In this document: positions 18,776 through 27,675 of the stretch, one piece after another | How positions within the stretch are numbered: position 1 is the stretch's first letter | Layout: every line of letters starts with the position of its first letter | NCBI RefSeq assembly: GCF_002154225.1 | Contig: NZ_MTSE01000001.1 | Location: 620,001-684,000 of the forward strand | DNA length: 64,000 nucleotides | From: Hymenobacter crusticola | GTDB taxonomy: Bacteria; Bacteroidota; Bacteroidia; Cytophagales; Hymenobacteraceae | Direction of reading: 5' to 3' | The notes under the pieces: generated by a model | Told to the model about the DNA's origin: nothing | Database searches by the model: none | The model's input: the letters and a program-made list of their open reading frames with translations, nothing else | Program-made: the position numbers and the translations under genes

Positions 18776-19891
18776 TTGCTTTCTACTACCGAACGTCAGC
18801 GTTATCGTCGCCATTTGCAGCTTCCAGAGATTGGGGAGGCGGGCCAGGAGAAGCTGCTAGCTGCCCGTGTACTCGTGGTGGGAGCCGGAGGCCTAGGGTG
18901 CCCGGTGCTTCAGTACTTGGCGGCGGCCGGCGTGGGCACTCTCGGCATCGCCGACGCCGACAAGGTGGAAGCCAGCAACTTGCAACGGCAGGTTCTTTTT
19001 GGCGACGCCGACCTAGGTCAGTCCAAGGCCGCGGCCGCCGCCCGCGCCGTGCAGCGCCTCAACCCAGCCGTGCGCTGTGAAGTATACCCGCAGCGCGTCG
19101 ACCTAGCCGACGTGCGCGAACTGGTAGCACAGTACGATGTGGTGGTCGATGGGTCCGATAATTTCCCCACCCGCTACCTGCTCAACGATGCCTGCGTGAG
19201 CCTAGGCAAGCCCTTGATTTCGGGAGCTATCTACAAGTTTGAAGGGCAAGTATCGGTGTTCAACTACCAGGGCGGACCCACGTACCGGTGCTTGTTTCCA
19301 ACTCCTCCTTCCGCCAACGAAGCGCCCAATTGCGACGCGACCGGCGTACTCGGCGTGCTGCCCGGCCTGATTGGCTGTGCCCAAGCCACCGAAACCATGA
19401 AGGTAATCCTAGGCCTTGGCGAGGTGCTACGGGGCCGCCTATGGCTGTTCGACGCTTTGTCTTTCCAAACGCGTATTCTGCGCTTCCCGCGTCACCCCGA
19501 GCGAGCCCTCATCGACTTAGCAACAGCCGACTCCGCTGATTATGCCGAGCTGTGCCACCCGCCGCTTCAGGAGATTACGGCCCAGGAGCTGCAAGCACAA
19601 CTTCAGTCAGACGAGCCTCCCTTCCTACTCGATGTGCGCGAACCGGCTGAGTATGAGCTAGGTCATTTGCCGGGGGCTACGCTTATCCCGTTGGCTTATT
19701 TGCCCGAGCGCGTCGAAGAGCTGCCGCGCCATCACCCAGTGGTAGTATACTGCCGCACGGGGCGCCGCAGCACCGCGGGCATTGAGCAGCTGCAAGAGAA
19801 ATTCGGGTTCGACAACTTGATAAACCTGACGGGCGGGCTGGCGGCTTGGGCCACACAAGTAGACCCAACATTAGAAGCTGCCTTGAGCTGA
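18776..19891 (+). CDS. moeB: HesA/MoeB/ThiF family adenylyltransferase with C-terminal rhodanese domain
   Basis: 371-aa E1-like enzyme that adenylates the C-terminal Gly-Gly of a sulfur carrier such as MoaD or ThiS, fused to a rhodanese domain as in MoeZ/MOCS3-type proteins. The TTG at 18776 gives the canonical opening MLSTTERQRYRRHLQLPEIG. The nucleotide loop VLVVGAGGLGCPVLQYLA is at about residues 31-48, followed by DADKVEASNLQRQVLF and DGSDNFPTRYLLND. The rhodanese domain covers about 265-365 with active-site VVYCRTGRRSTAGIEQL (Cys nucleophile) and LTGGLAAW. The canonical zinc CxxC pairs are not evident in the second half. Its position divergent to fdhD and a molybdoenzyme fits molybdopterin synthesis; thiamin or other sulfur transfer is possible. 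Confidence 0.9.
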   Translation: MLSTTERQRYRRHLQLPEIGEAGQEKLLAARVLVVGAGGLGCPVLQYLAAAGVGTLGIADADKVEASNLQRQVLFGDADLGQSKAAAAARAVQRLNPAVRCEVYPQRVDLADVRELVAQYDVVVDGSDNFPTRYLLNDACVSLGKPLISGAIYKFEGQVSVFNYQGGPTYRCLFPTPPSANEAPNCDATGVLGVLPGLIGCAQATETMKVILGLGEVLRGRLWLFDALSFQTRILRFPRHPERALIDLATADSADYAELCHPPLQEITAQELQAQLQSDEPPFLLDVREPAEYELGHLPGATLIPLAYLPERVEELPRHHPVVVYCRTGRRSTAGIEQLQEKFGFDNLINLTGGLAAWATQVDPTLEAALS

Positions 19892-19919
19892 GGTGACCTA
19901 GGTATAGCCAGACTGGAAG

Positions 19920-19944
19920 TTCTTAGCCGCAAAACGGCAAAGAA
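19920..19944. terminator. Possible weak terminator between convergent genes
   Basis: TTCTTAGCCG and CGGCAAAGAA can pair with one mismatch around a 5-nt loop. The hairpin lies between the convergent MoeB-like and SNF2 genes but lacks a strong T-run, so its role is tentative. Confidence 0.3.
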
Positions 19945-19999
19945 ACTGGCACTCTCTACCCCCTACTCAACGGCCAGAACAAGATTGGCGAACCTAGCT

Positions 20000-22951
20000 T
20001 TAGCCTAGCAACTCCTCAATATCTTCCTTGGTGAGGCTCTTAATGATAGCCTCGTCCGTTGTTATCAAGTCGGTTACAAGCTGAATCTTCTTGTTCTGCA
20101 AGGCCAGGATTTTCTCCTCTACGGTGTTCTTACTGATGAACTTGTACGTGAACACGGTACGCTGCTGCCCAATGCGGTGGGCACGGTCGACGGCTTGCGC
20201 TTCCACGGCAGGGTTCCACCACGGGTCGAGAATGAACACGTAGTCGGCAGCGGTTAGGTTGAGGCCTACACCACCGGCTTTCAGCGAAATAAGAAACACG
20301 CGCAAGTCGTCATCTTCTTGGAAGCGTTGCACTTCACGGTGCCGCTCGCGGGTATTGCCGTCGAGGTAGGCGTAGGCAATCTGGCGCTCGTCGAGCGAAT
20401 CGCGTACAATGTCCAAGTGTTTCACAAACTGACTGAACACCAACACTTTGTGCTTCTCTGATACTACTCCCTTGATCATGCGAATCACCTCGCGCAGCTT
20501 GCCCGATTCGGCCTCGTAGCCTTCGTCGGCCATGCGCGGGTGGTTGGCAATCTGGCGGAGTTTGGTTAGGCCTTGCAGCAGCATAAACTGCGTACCGGCC
20601 GTACCATGCTCCTCGATATTCTTCAGGATCTTGTTGCGGTAGTAACTCTTGGTTTCCTCATAGCACTGTGCCTGCTCCTCCGTCATGGAGCAGTAGCTCA
20701 GGTGCTCTATTTTAGCGGGCAACTCCTTCGCTACTTGCGCCTTATGCCGCCGCAAAATAAACGGCTTGATGAGCGCGTGCAGCTTGCGCGTACGCGCTTC
20801 ATCCTTGCTTTTCTCGATAGGCTTCAGGAATTCCTTGCGAAAAAATGCTTGCGACCCTAGTAGCCCCGGATTAATAAACGACATCTGCGACCACAAATCC
20901 ATGGTGCTGTTTTCTACCGGCGTACCCGTCAGGATAAGCCGGTGCCGCGACTTCAGGCCCCGCACCGCCTGCGACGTGGTAGAGCTAGGGTTCTTGATGG
21001 CCTGCGACTCATCCAGAATAATGTAGTCGAAGTGGTAGGTGCGCAGCAGCTCGGCGTCGAGCCGCACGATACCGTAACTAGTCAAGACCACATCGTAGCC
21101 GGCAAACTGCTCCACGTTTTTGTCGCGGTACGTACCCGTGTAGATCAACAGGCGCAAGCTAGGGGTGAATTTAAAGGCCTCACTCATCCAATTGAATACC
21201 AGCGAAGTAGGCATGGCGAGCAATGAGGCTGCCCCGCCCGCCTCACCGCTTTCCTTACGGTGCAGCAGCAGCGCCAGCGTCTGAACGGTTTTGCCCAGCC
21301 CCATATCGTCGGCTAGGCAGCCGCCAAAATGGTAATCCTTCACGAAGTGCAGCCAGTTGTAGCCTGCCTTTTGGTAGGGGCGCAGCTCGCCCCGAAAGCT
21401 AGCTGGCAGCGGCTTATCTTCCACGGCCTCAAAGCCCCGCAGCTTCTCCAGCTTCCGCGACATCGTGACGGTAGCTAGGTTGCCATTTTGCAAGTCTGAC
21501 ACCAAGGCGAGGTGGTGCTTGCGCAGGGTGAGGCTATGCTGTTGTTCTTCGGCGAAGGCAAATAGCTCCAGGTATTGCGTAAACCACTCCTCCGGAATGA
21601 TGGCAATCTGGCCGTTTGGCAGCCGGAACTCGTGGCGCTTGTTCAGGATGTAGGGGCGCAGCTTGATAAAGGGAATTTTGAACTCCCCAAAATGCACCGT
21701 GCCATGCACGTCAAACCAGTCGTTGGTTTCGGTGATGCCTACTTGCACCGTCACCGAGCCGATGAAATAGTCTTTGCCGGAAGTAGTACCTTGTTTCACA
21801 GTGAACCCGAGCCGGGCTAGGTCTTCGGCGTTGCTGTGCAGCCAGCGGAAAGCGGTGGCTTTTTCCATCACAGCCCGACCATTGCGCACTTCTAATGCCC
21901 GATCGGCTAGCTCACGCAAACTTTCTTGCTCCTGCTCAAAGTTGCGGATAAGGCGGTGAAACACATAAGAATCGGATGTTTTCTCAAGCTGCACGCTCAC
22001 CCGCTTATCATAGTTATTCGGGACGGTATGGTCACCGTAGCGAAACGACAAGTCGAAATGGATATGATCAGACACGGCGGGAACTAGCACGTCGGTCGTG
22101 CGCGGCCGGCCCGCGGTGGGGCGTCGCTCTTCCTCCACCACGACGGCGCGGGGTGCATCCGAGAACGTAAGCTGCGGCCGAGCAATGTAGCGCTCAGAGC
22201 GGATATCGAAGCCGCGGGCGTGCACGTCGAACGACTCTACCAATGGTGCCACAAAGCGCTGGAAGTAGCTATCCTCTACCTGCCGCGGAATGATAATGAA
22301 CTTCTTGTTCAAGAACGGCTGCAGTTTCTTGCCGTCAACGTCTTTGCTGAAGTTATAAATCAGGTTATCCAGCAGTAGCCAGGCGGGATGCACACAAACG
22401 AGCACCGCGTTTTTAAACTGAAAATCAAGCTTTTGCCCTTTGTATTGGATCGTTGGAAAGTAATGCGTGCTGTCTTCGTTGCGGCGAAAATGGAATAGCA
22501 CTGAAGCGGGCTCTGGGGCTAGCCCAATTTCGCGCCACGTGGGTTCCCCGTCCTTCCCCATGATGAACACGCACTTGCCCGCCAACCGATCCAGAATCTG
22601 GCTCATGCGCTCCTGTACGTAGCGGCAGATGGCATCCTGCAAGCCTTTGTCGCCCTTGTCGGCGTCGTATATCTTCAGGAAGAAGTCAGCAGGCGTCGTT
22701 TTTTTGGGCCAGAATTCCTTGATGACGGCGTCCTGCTGGATTTGGTCGGTCAGGGCAATTAATTCAAAATCTACTTCATCAAGGCCATTTGCAAACTCCG
22801 ATGCATTCTTAGCTGATACAGTCTGGTGCTGCAACGTGAGTTGGCCGCGCGAATTACGCTGAATTACATACGACTCAAACAGATAGCCTAGGTATTCATG
22901 CTCCAGGAGCGAATAAACAATCTGAAATGGTTGAGAAGTAGAAACTTTCAT
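20000..22951 (-). CDS. SNF2-family DEAD/DEAH-box helicase
   Basis: 983-aa SWI2/SNF2 ATPase of the bacterial RapA/HepA-like group, a DNA-dependent translocase. The first 500 residues are a poorly conserved N-terminal region. The helicase core starts at about residue 515 (ELRPYQKAGYNWLHFV), with Walker A in ADDMGLGKTVQTLALLLHRK, motif II as DESQ in IILDESQAIKNPSS, motif III LTGTPVENSTMDLWSQM, motif V LISLKAGGVGLNLTAADYV and motif VI QAVDRAHRIGQ. The arrangement is complete, with no frameshift. No restriction or defence gene is adjacent, so a housekeeping role in transcription or chromosome maintenance is more likely than a defence role. It appears monocistronic with an AT-rich upstream region. 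Confidence 0.92.
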   Translation of the reverse strand: MKVSTSQPFQIVYSLLEHEYLGYLFESYVIQRNSRGQLTLQHQTVSAKNASEFANGLDEVDFELIALTDQIQQDAVIKEFWPKKTTPADFFLKIYDADKGDKGLQDAICRYVQERMSQILDRLAGKCVFIMGKDGEPTWREIGLAPEPASVLFHFRRNEDSTHYFPTIQYKGQKLDFQFKNAVLVCVHPAWLLLDNLIYNFSKDVDGKKLQPFLNKKFIIIPRQVEDSYFQRFVAPLVESFDVHARGFDIRSERYIARPQLTFSDAPRAVVVEEERRPTAGRPRTTDVLVPAVSDHIHFDLSFRYGDHTVPNNYDKRVSVQLEKTSDSYVFHRLIRNFEQEQESLRELADRALEVRNGRAVMEKATAFRWLHSNAEDLARLGFTVKQGTTSGKDYFIGSVTVQVGITETNDWFDVHGTVHFGEFKIPFIKLRPYILNKRHEFRLPNGQIAIIPEEWFTQYLELFAFAEEQQHSLTLRKHHLALVSDLQNGNLATVTMSRKLEKLRGFEAVEDKPLPASFRGELRPYQKAGYNWLHFVKDYHFGGCLADDMGLGKTVQTLALLLHRKESGEAGGAASLLAMPTSLVFNWMSEAFKFTPSLRLLIYTGTYRDKNVEQFAGYDVVLTSYGIVRLDAELLRTYHFDYIILDESQAIKNPSSTTSQAVRGLKSRHRLILTGTPVENSTMDLWSQMSFINPGLLGSQAFFRKEFLKPIEKSKDEARTRKLHALIKPFILRRHKAQVAKELPAKIEHLSYCSMTEEQAQCYEETKSYYRNKILKNIEEHGTAGTQFMLLQGLTKLRQIANHPRMADEGYEAESGKLREVIRMIKGVVSEKHKVLVFSQFVKHLDIVRDSLDERQIAYAYLDGNTRERHREVQRFQEDDDLRVFLISLKAGGVGLNLTAADYVFILDPWWNPAVEAQAVDRAHRIGQQRTVFTYKFISKNTVEEKILALQNKKIQLVTDLITTDEAIIKSLTKEDIEELLG

Positions 22952-23125
22952 AAATAGCGCGTATAATCGGAAGCTGAAAGTAAGGACAAATACTAAATAC
23001 TATATTATTTATCATAAAGTAAAAGTAAATCTACAAATAGTAACACCCTATAGTTGTAAACAGGGCTAGTGTCTACCAATCTGATAATCTAAAGGCTACT
23101 ACGTTGCTATTTAGCTAATAGCGCC

Positions 23126-24355
23126 TTACAAGTTCTCGCGCAAATCCTGCTGGGATGCCGCCAACGCTGGGCGAATGGAAACCGTGATGGTAATCACGAT
23201 GATGGCAATAGCGGTCAGGATAATGTCAAGAAATTGCATCTTGACGGGGTAAGAGTCAACGACACTTGTGGCCATGCCCATCGACACCAGGCCGAATGTT
23301 TGTTGCAGCCAGCAAATCGTGACGCCTAGCACCAGCCCCGTCACAGCGCCCACCAGGGCCACGATAGCCCCTTCGTACAGGAATATATTGCGAATCGTGA
23401 CGCGCGTGCAGCCCATGGCCATTAGTACCGCCACATCCTTCCGCTTGTCAATTACCAGCATCGAGAGCGAGAAGAAGATGTTGAGGGAGGCGATGAGCAG
23501 GATAAATGCAAACGTGATGAATACGAACATTTTCTCCACCTTAATGGCCTTCAGTAGGCTCACGTGCTGCTCGTCTGAGTCGAGCACCTGAAAGCTGGTA
23601 CCTAGCTCACTCCGTAGCGTTTCCTTCACGTCCGCAATGCTGTAGCCATTGCCAACTCGCACCTCCAGGGAGGTACGCTTGTTGCCATAGCGCAGCAGGC
23701 TCTGCGCAAATTCCAACGGCACGAAGATGTAGCTGTCGTCGATGTGTTGCTCAATCAGAAAGACGCCACCCGCGAAGATGTTCTGCTCGTTGAAGGCATT
23801 TTCGGGGTTGAGCGACAACGCCTTCTTGCCGGTGTTGCGGGGATACAACAAGTGCAGCGGCGAAAACCGGTTATTCAGGGCAATGCTCAGTTCGTGCTGG
23901 ACGCCAGCTCCAAGCAACGCGTACGGCTCACCACCGCGCATGAGTTGGTGGTCACCTTCAACCAGGGCTGAATCAATGTTACTCTGCGCGAAGAAGTTCT
24001 CGCTCACTCCCTTCATCTTCACCACCATCTGCCGATCGTGGTACTGAAGCAAGGCGTTGTCTTCAATTACCTCCGTTACGAGTGACACGCCCGACGTGGC
24101 CTTTAGCTTCGTCAGCAATGGCGCCGTCACCTCGAACGCTTTGCCTTTCGTAGCCGAAATGACCAGATCGGGGTCCGATTTGCTGTAGAGAGAGCGAACC
24201 AAATCCTCTAGTCCGTTGAATACGGATAGTACAATGATGAGCGCCATCGTCCCCACTGCCACGCCGATCATGGAAATGTTGGAGATGATGCTAATGATGT
24301 TGCGCTTCTTCTTGGAGGAGAAATAACGCCGAGCAATGAGCAGCGGAACGTTCAT
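23126..24355 (-). CDS. FtsX-like ABC transporter permease (LolC/LolE type)
   Basis: 409-aa inner-membrane permease of the MacB/FtsX/Lol superfamily, probably moving lipoproteins or other envelope substrates with a separately encoded ATPase. Residues 1-20 (MNVPLLIARRYFSSKKKRNI) are the typical LolC/E opening. One TM follows at about 22-50, then a large periplasmic domain (about 55-265) and three TMs in the last 140 residues (for example FVFITFAFILLIASLNIFFS). No ATPase gene is adjacent. The gene lies downstream of rbfA with a methyltransferase gene between; rbfA next to this permease is a neighbourhood I recall from other Bacteroidota. Confidence 0.9.
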   Translation of the reverse strand: MNVPLLIARRYFSSKKKRNIISIISNISMIGVAVGTMALIIVLSVFNGLEDLVRSLYSKSDPDLVISATKGKAFEVTAPLLTKLKATSGVSLVTEVIEDNALLQYHDRQMVVKMKGVSENFFAQSNIDSALVEGDHQLMRGGEPYALLGAGVQHELSIALNNRFSPLHLLYPRNTGKKALSLNPENAFNEQNIFAGGVFLIEQHIDDSYIFVPLEFAQSLLRYGNKRTSLEVRVGNGYSIADVKETLRSELGTSFQVLDSDEQHVSLLKAIKVEKMFVFITFAFILLIASLNIFFSLSMLVIDKRKDVAVLMAMGCTRVTIRNIFLYEGAIVALVGAVTGLVLGVTICWLQQTFGLVSMGMATSVVDSYPVKMQFLDIILTAIAIIVITITVSIRPALAASQQDLRENL

Positions 24356-24581
24356 GCGGCGCGGACGCGTAAATTAATTGGGTTAATGAATACGTGTAAT
24401 TAGCTAGCAAGCATGGTGTACGAATTCCTTCTTTAGCTAAGTGCTTCAGCGTGGCTGTCAAAACTATGTTTTCTGCTGATAATGCAGATTACTTATTTCA
24501 CAGCTCTCGTTAAAGTATCAGCAAGAATCAGGCAAGCTAGGTTCTAACAGCAGCAAGATACGCGGCGCACTGCAAAAGGTC

Positions 24582-25391
24582 TTATTTCCAAGCTTTCACA
24601 ATTAGGCCCGTGCCCGAATCATGCTTCATGCGTGCGTCAATTGTATTAAGAATGAGGCAGAACGGGAACGTGATAAGGTAATAAAACGGCAACAGCACAA
24701 AAAACCACTTTGAGGCACCTAGCATCAAAATGGGGTATTTCATGCTCAGGCGCCACGAAACCTGCCCTGGCTCGCCGTAGCTGTAGCGGGCCTCAATTCG
24801 CTCGAAACCCGCTGTGCGCAGCTTCTGCTGAATCTCGTGGATGTTGTAGCCGTCGCGTACGTGCTCTTCGATGAAACTGGTTTCGCCATCGGCGTGCACG
24901 TCGGAGCCGCCCTGGTCCGACGGCGTGGAAATCAGCAACATGCCCCCATCTTTAAGCGAGGCGTGCACGTTCCGGAATACTTCTACGTCCTCCAGAATGT
25001 GCTCCATAACATCGACCGACAAGGCTAGGTCGAAGCTGTTGGGCTCTTGGTAGAGCACGAGGTCCTGCACGGCAAACTGCACATTGGTGCGCCCAATCTG
25101 CCGGAAGAAGCGGTTGGAATCGGCAATTTGTTCATCCTTCACATCGACGGCCAGGATATGCCACTTCTTGCTCATACCCGACAGCCAGTACGTGTATTGC
25201 CCATAGCCTGAACCAGCGTCCAGAATATTTAGGGCTTCATCCTGACGGCCTTTGGCCCACTGGCGCAGTTCCCGGTGTACGTGCCAGGTCCGAAGCAGCA
25301 GCAAATCAAGCAGATGGTAGAAAGTGCGACGCAGCCACGGCGTACGATTGAACACCTCCCCCAACGACTTTTTAATCGGATCGTAATACAA
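24582..25391 (-). CDS. Class I SAM-dependent methyltransferase
   Basis: 269-aa methyltransferase with a Rossmann core. Motif I is ILDAGSGYGQYTYWL (about residue 55). The ribose-binding acidic residue is in ILAVDVKDEQ and motif IV is LALSVDVMEHI, typical of methyltransferase_11/UbiE-like small-molecule enzymes. After the core (about 50-200) there is a hydrophobic C-terminal stretch (WFFVLLPFYYLITFPFCLIL) that looks like a membrane hairpin, so the substrate may be a lipid or membrane-bound glycan. The substrate cannot be assigned. It lies 100 bp after rbfA on the same strand and before the LolC-like gene. Confidence 0.85.
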   Translation of the reverse strand: MYYDPIKKSLGEVFNRTPWLRRTFYHLLDLLLLRTWHVHRELRQWAKGRQDEALNILDAGSGYGQYTYWLSGMSKKWHILAVDVKDEQIADSNRFFRQIGRTNVQFAVQDLVLYQEPNSFDLALSVDVMEHILEDVEVFRNVHASLKDGGMLLISTPSDQGGSDVHADGETSFIEEHVRDGYNIHEIQQKLRTAGFERIEARYSYGEPGQVSWRLSMKYPILMLGASKWFFVLLPFYYLITFPFCLILNTIDARMKHDSGTGLIVKAWK

Positions 25392-25392
25392 A

Positions 25393-25495
25393 AGAGTAAC
25401 GAAGTATGTGAGTAATGGAGCAAAAAGTGGCAGAGTAACTAAATGATGGATAGCTAATTAACGGCTTCATTCAGTTACCCATTCACTCATCTATT
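25393..25495. repeat. GAGTAAC-type imperfect repeats in the rbfA-methyltransferase gap
   Basis: The gap holds GAGTAACGAAG, GAGTAATGGAG and GAGTAACTAAATGATGG, followed by inverted versions (CAGTTACCCATTCACTCAT). These degenerate copies can fold into a loose hairpin. Related GAGTAAC phrases occur at 28552-28712, so this is probably a dispersed intergenic repeat type. Confidence 0.4.
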
Positions 25496-25919
25496 CGTCT
25501 TCGTCGGCGAAGAGCTTCGGTCGTTTCGGGCCCGTGGTTGAGTCTGGCTCGTCGTCGTTAGTGGTCGTCGGCGGAATGTTGAGGTCGCTCAGTACCTGGT
25601 CCATGTGCGCTGCGTACGAAGCGCTATCGTCGAGGAAAAACACCAATGTGGGCACTACGCGCACTTGCTGCCGAATGCGCTTGGCCAACGCCAAGCGAAT
25701 TTCTTTGGTGTGGTCGCGCACCTCCTGCAAGACAGCGTCGCCATTAGTGGTTAGGAGCAGGCTCAGATAAATGCGGGCGACTCCTAGGTCGGGCGCAACG
25801 CGCACGGTGCTGATGCCTGGCGGCAAACCTGGAAACAGGTGCGGCAGGTCGCGTTGAAAAACCGTAGCTAGCTCCTGCTGTAGAAGACTAGAAAACTTTT
25901 GCTGGCGTTTACTTTCCAT
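25491..25919 (-). CDS. rbfA: 30S ribosome-binding factor RbfA
   Basis: 142-aa RbfA, which binds the 30S subunit during 16S rRNA 5'-end maturation and cold adaptation. It starts MESKRQQKFSSLLQQELATV, with family features VRVAPDLGVARIYLSLL, a KH-like core and LVFFLDDSASYAAHMDQVL near the C-terminus. An acidic tail (TTTNDDEPD..., FADEDE) extends past the domain, longer than in E. coli. It is the first gene of a minus-strand run with the methyltransferase and permease genes and is divergent from the membrane protein gene at 26070. Confidence 0.95.
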   Translation of the reverse strand: MESKRQQKFSSLLQQELATVFQRDLPHLFPGLPPGISTVRVAPDLGVARIYLSLLLTTNGDAVLQEVRDHTKEIRLALAKRIRQQVRVVPTLVFFLDDSASYAAHMDQVLSDLNIPPTTTNDDEPDSTTGPKRPKLFADEDE

Positions 25920-26069
25920 AATGAGTGAACAAAGATAAGGGATTGGCGACGTACGGATTGCTGCTCAGTGCGAAGGTTAACGAGTTGGGGCAAAGCTGGA
26001 GGTGCCTTTCCGGCTATTTAACGTTTTGTAATTCGCAGTCAGCCACCGAGCAGAGCAAGCACGGCAACT

Positions 26070-27599
26070 ATGCCTATGCTACTTTTGCGGACGTGGTCTG
26101 GCGTGGAAGGTTGCCGCCGGGCGGTTCACACGCTCAGTTTCGCTCGATTCTTAGTTACTCATCTTTTAGTTCGCACGTTTCTGCTTCGTTTCTTTAAAAG
26201 TCCGCTACCTACTCGGCTGGTTATGTTGCTAGTACTGGTGCTAGCCGTGCGCCTGCCACTGCTTTGGCTAGGTGTACCGCTTACCCCGGCCGAGTTGCGG
26301 GCGCTGCTCGTGGGCGAACGGTTGCACGAAGGAGCGCTGCTCTACCGGGGCCTCTACGACAGCACCGCACCACTCGCTACAGCTTTCTTTGGCGCCCTCG
26401 ATTTTGTGGCAAGCCGTCCGCTGTGGCTCTACCGAGTGCTAGCATTGGCCTTGCTGATGTTTCAAGCGCTACGGCTCAATGTGGTACTCAACCGCGCCGA
26501 TGTCCACCCAGAGCGCGGCTTTCTGGCGGCCCTTACGTACCTGCTGCTCGCTAGTCTCACTTCCGACCTCGACACGCTCTCCCCACTACTGCTAGGACAC
26601 ACGTTTATCATCTTGTCGCTGAGCGCCTTGCTCCCTACTTCCCGCGAAGGCTACGACAACCGCCGCTTGTTCCGAGCAGGCTTTCTAGTCGGGGTAGCCG
26701 CGCTGTGCTATCTACCGCTAGCGCTGTTCTTGTTGGTTGGGTTGTTTGCCGTTATCATTTTTGCGGCCAACTCTTTCCGTAGCTTTTTGCTGCTGCTGTG
26801 TGGGTTCTTTTTTCCGTATGCCGTAGCGGCTACATTCTTTCTCTACGCCGAGTCGGTGCCCGACTTTGTGCAGTTTCACTTACGACCTACGCTGCGTGGC
26901 CTTGTAGCAGGCGCCGACGGCATGCCTTTGTTTGTGCAGCTGCGCTTGTTCATTTTGCCGGGAGTAGTGCTGCTGTTAGCTTTGGCGCGCACCTTTGGCA
27001 CGTCGTTAGGCCTAGTGTTCCAGGTTAAGTTTCAGCAGCTTATGCTAGTTTGGCTGCTTGTAACGGTTCTTATGGTAGCCGCCGGGCGTGGTACGGCTCC
27101 TGGTACGCTGGTTTTACTACTCCCCCCACTAACGTACTTCAGCTTATTTCTGTGGCAAAAGGCCCGGCGTGCCTGGCTGCTCGAAGTGTTATTGCTGCTC
27201 GTGCTAGGTGCCATTGTTACAGTTCGTTACCGAACTATTCTAGGGATAGAGCAGGTGCTTCAATTACCAGCCGAAAGCCAGTATGCCGTGCAACCTAATC
27301 CAGCTTATGGTGCGGTGCAGGGGCAACGCATCCTGGTACTTGGCAACGACCAACGCCCTTACCTCCATAACCGGCTGGCAACACCGTACCTCGATTGGTC
27401 ATTGGCGCAGGTTGACTTTGGCCATCTGGAGGAGTATGCTGCTGTAGCACGCCTCGCGCACAATTTCACCCCCATTCCGCCCGACTATATCATCGACGAA
27501 GTAGGCTTACTGCCTACACTGCGCTATAAGGTGCCTGCCGTTTTTGCACAATACAAACCCACAGCCACCCCTAGGGTATATAAAAGAGCGACTGAGTAG
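26070..27599 (+). CDS. Polytopic membrane protein, GT-C glycosyltransferase-like
   Basis: 509-aa protein with about ten hydrophobic helices between residues 50 and 400 and a soluble C-terminal domain of about 100 residues. The first extramembrane loop holds LLYRGLYDSTAPLATAFFGA, which resembles the loop of lipid-phosphate-sugar-dependent GT-C enzymes (acidic residue, then a Pro-containing motif before the second helix). That is a resemblance, not an assignment. The C-terminal part (ILVLGNDQRPYL, DYIIDEVGLLPTLRYKVPAV) is reminiscent of conserved Cytophagales membrane proteins. The start is uncertain: ATG at 26070, 26076 or 26223 are in frame, and the last begins directly at a helix. Confidence 0.7.
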   Translation: MPMLLLRTWSGVEGCRRAVHTLSFARFLVTHLLVRTFLLRFFKSPLPTRLVMLLVLVLAVRLPLLWLGVPLTPAELRALLVGERLHEGALLYRGLYDSTAPLATAFFGALDFVASRPLWLYRVLALALLMFQALRLNVVLNRADVHPERGFLAALTYLLLASLTSDLDTLSPLLLGHTFIILSLSALLPTSREGYDNRRLFRAGFLVGVAALCYLPLALFLLVGLFAVIIFAANSFRSFLLLLCGFFFPYAVAATFFLYAESVPDFVQFHLRPTLRGLVAGADGMPLFVQLRLFILPGVVLLLALARTFGTSLGLVFQVKFQQLMLVWLLVTVLMVAAGRGTAPGTLVLLLPPLTYFSLFLWQKARRAWLLEVLLLLVLGAIVTVRYRTILGIEQVLQLPAESQYAVQPNPAYGAVQGQRILVLGNDQRPYLHNRLATPYLDWSLAQVDFGHLEEYAAVARLAHNFTPIPPDYIIDEVGLLPTLRYKVPAVFAQYKPTATPRVYKRATE

Positions 27600-27674
27600 C
27601 TAGGTCTAGGTAGGTGACGGCTTGTTGAATCGTTGGACAACACGCCGTCACCTAGACCTAGCTACTCAGTCGCT
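27587..27674. terminator. Long inverted repeat between convergent stop codons
   Basis: A 35-nt left arm (27587-27621) and 31-nt right arm (27644-27674) are exact reverse complements apart from an extra TAGG in the left arm, with a 22-nt loop. The arms contain AGCGACTGAGTAGCTAGG and TGACGGC. The left arm overlaps the last codons and stop of the membrane protein gene, and the right arm ends beside the tatC stop. It can terminate both transcripts but has no T-run, so it may be a repeat element used as a terminator. Confidence 0.6.
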
Positions 27675-27675
27675 T

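Noticed and set aside
20000..22951. Defence-system role of the SNF2 helicase
   Set aside because: Complete RapA/HepA-like domain order with no nuclease, methylase or other defence partner adjacent.
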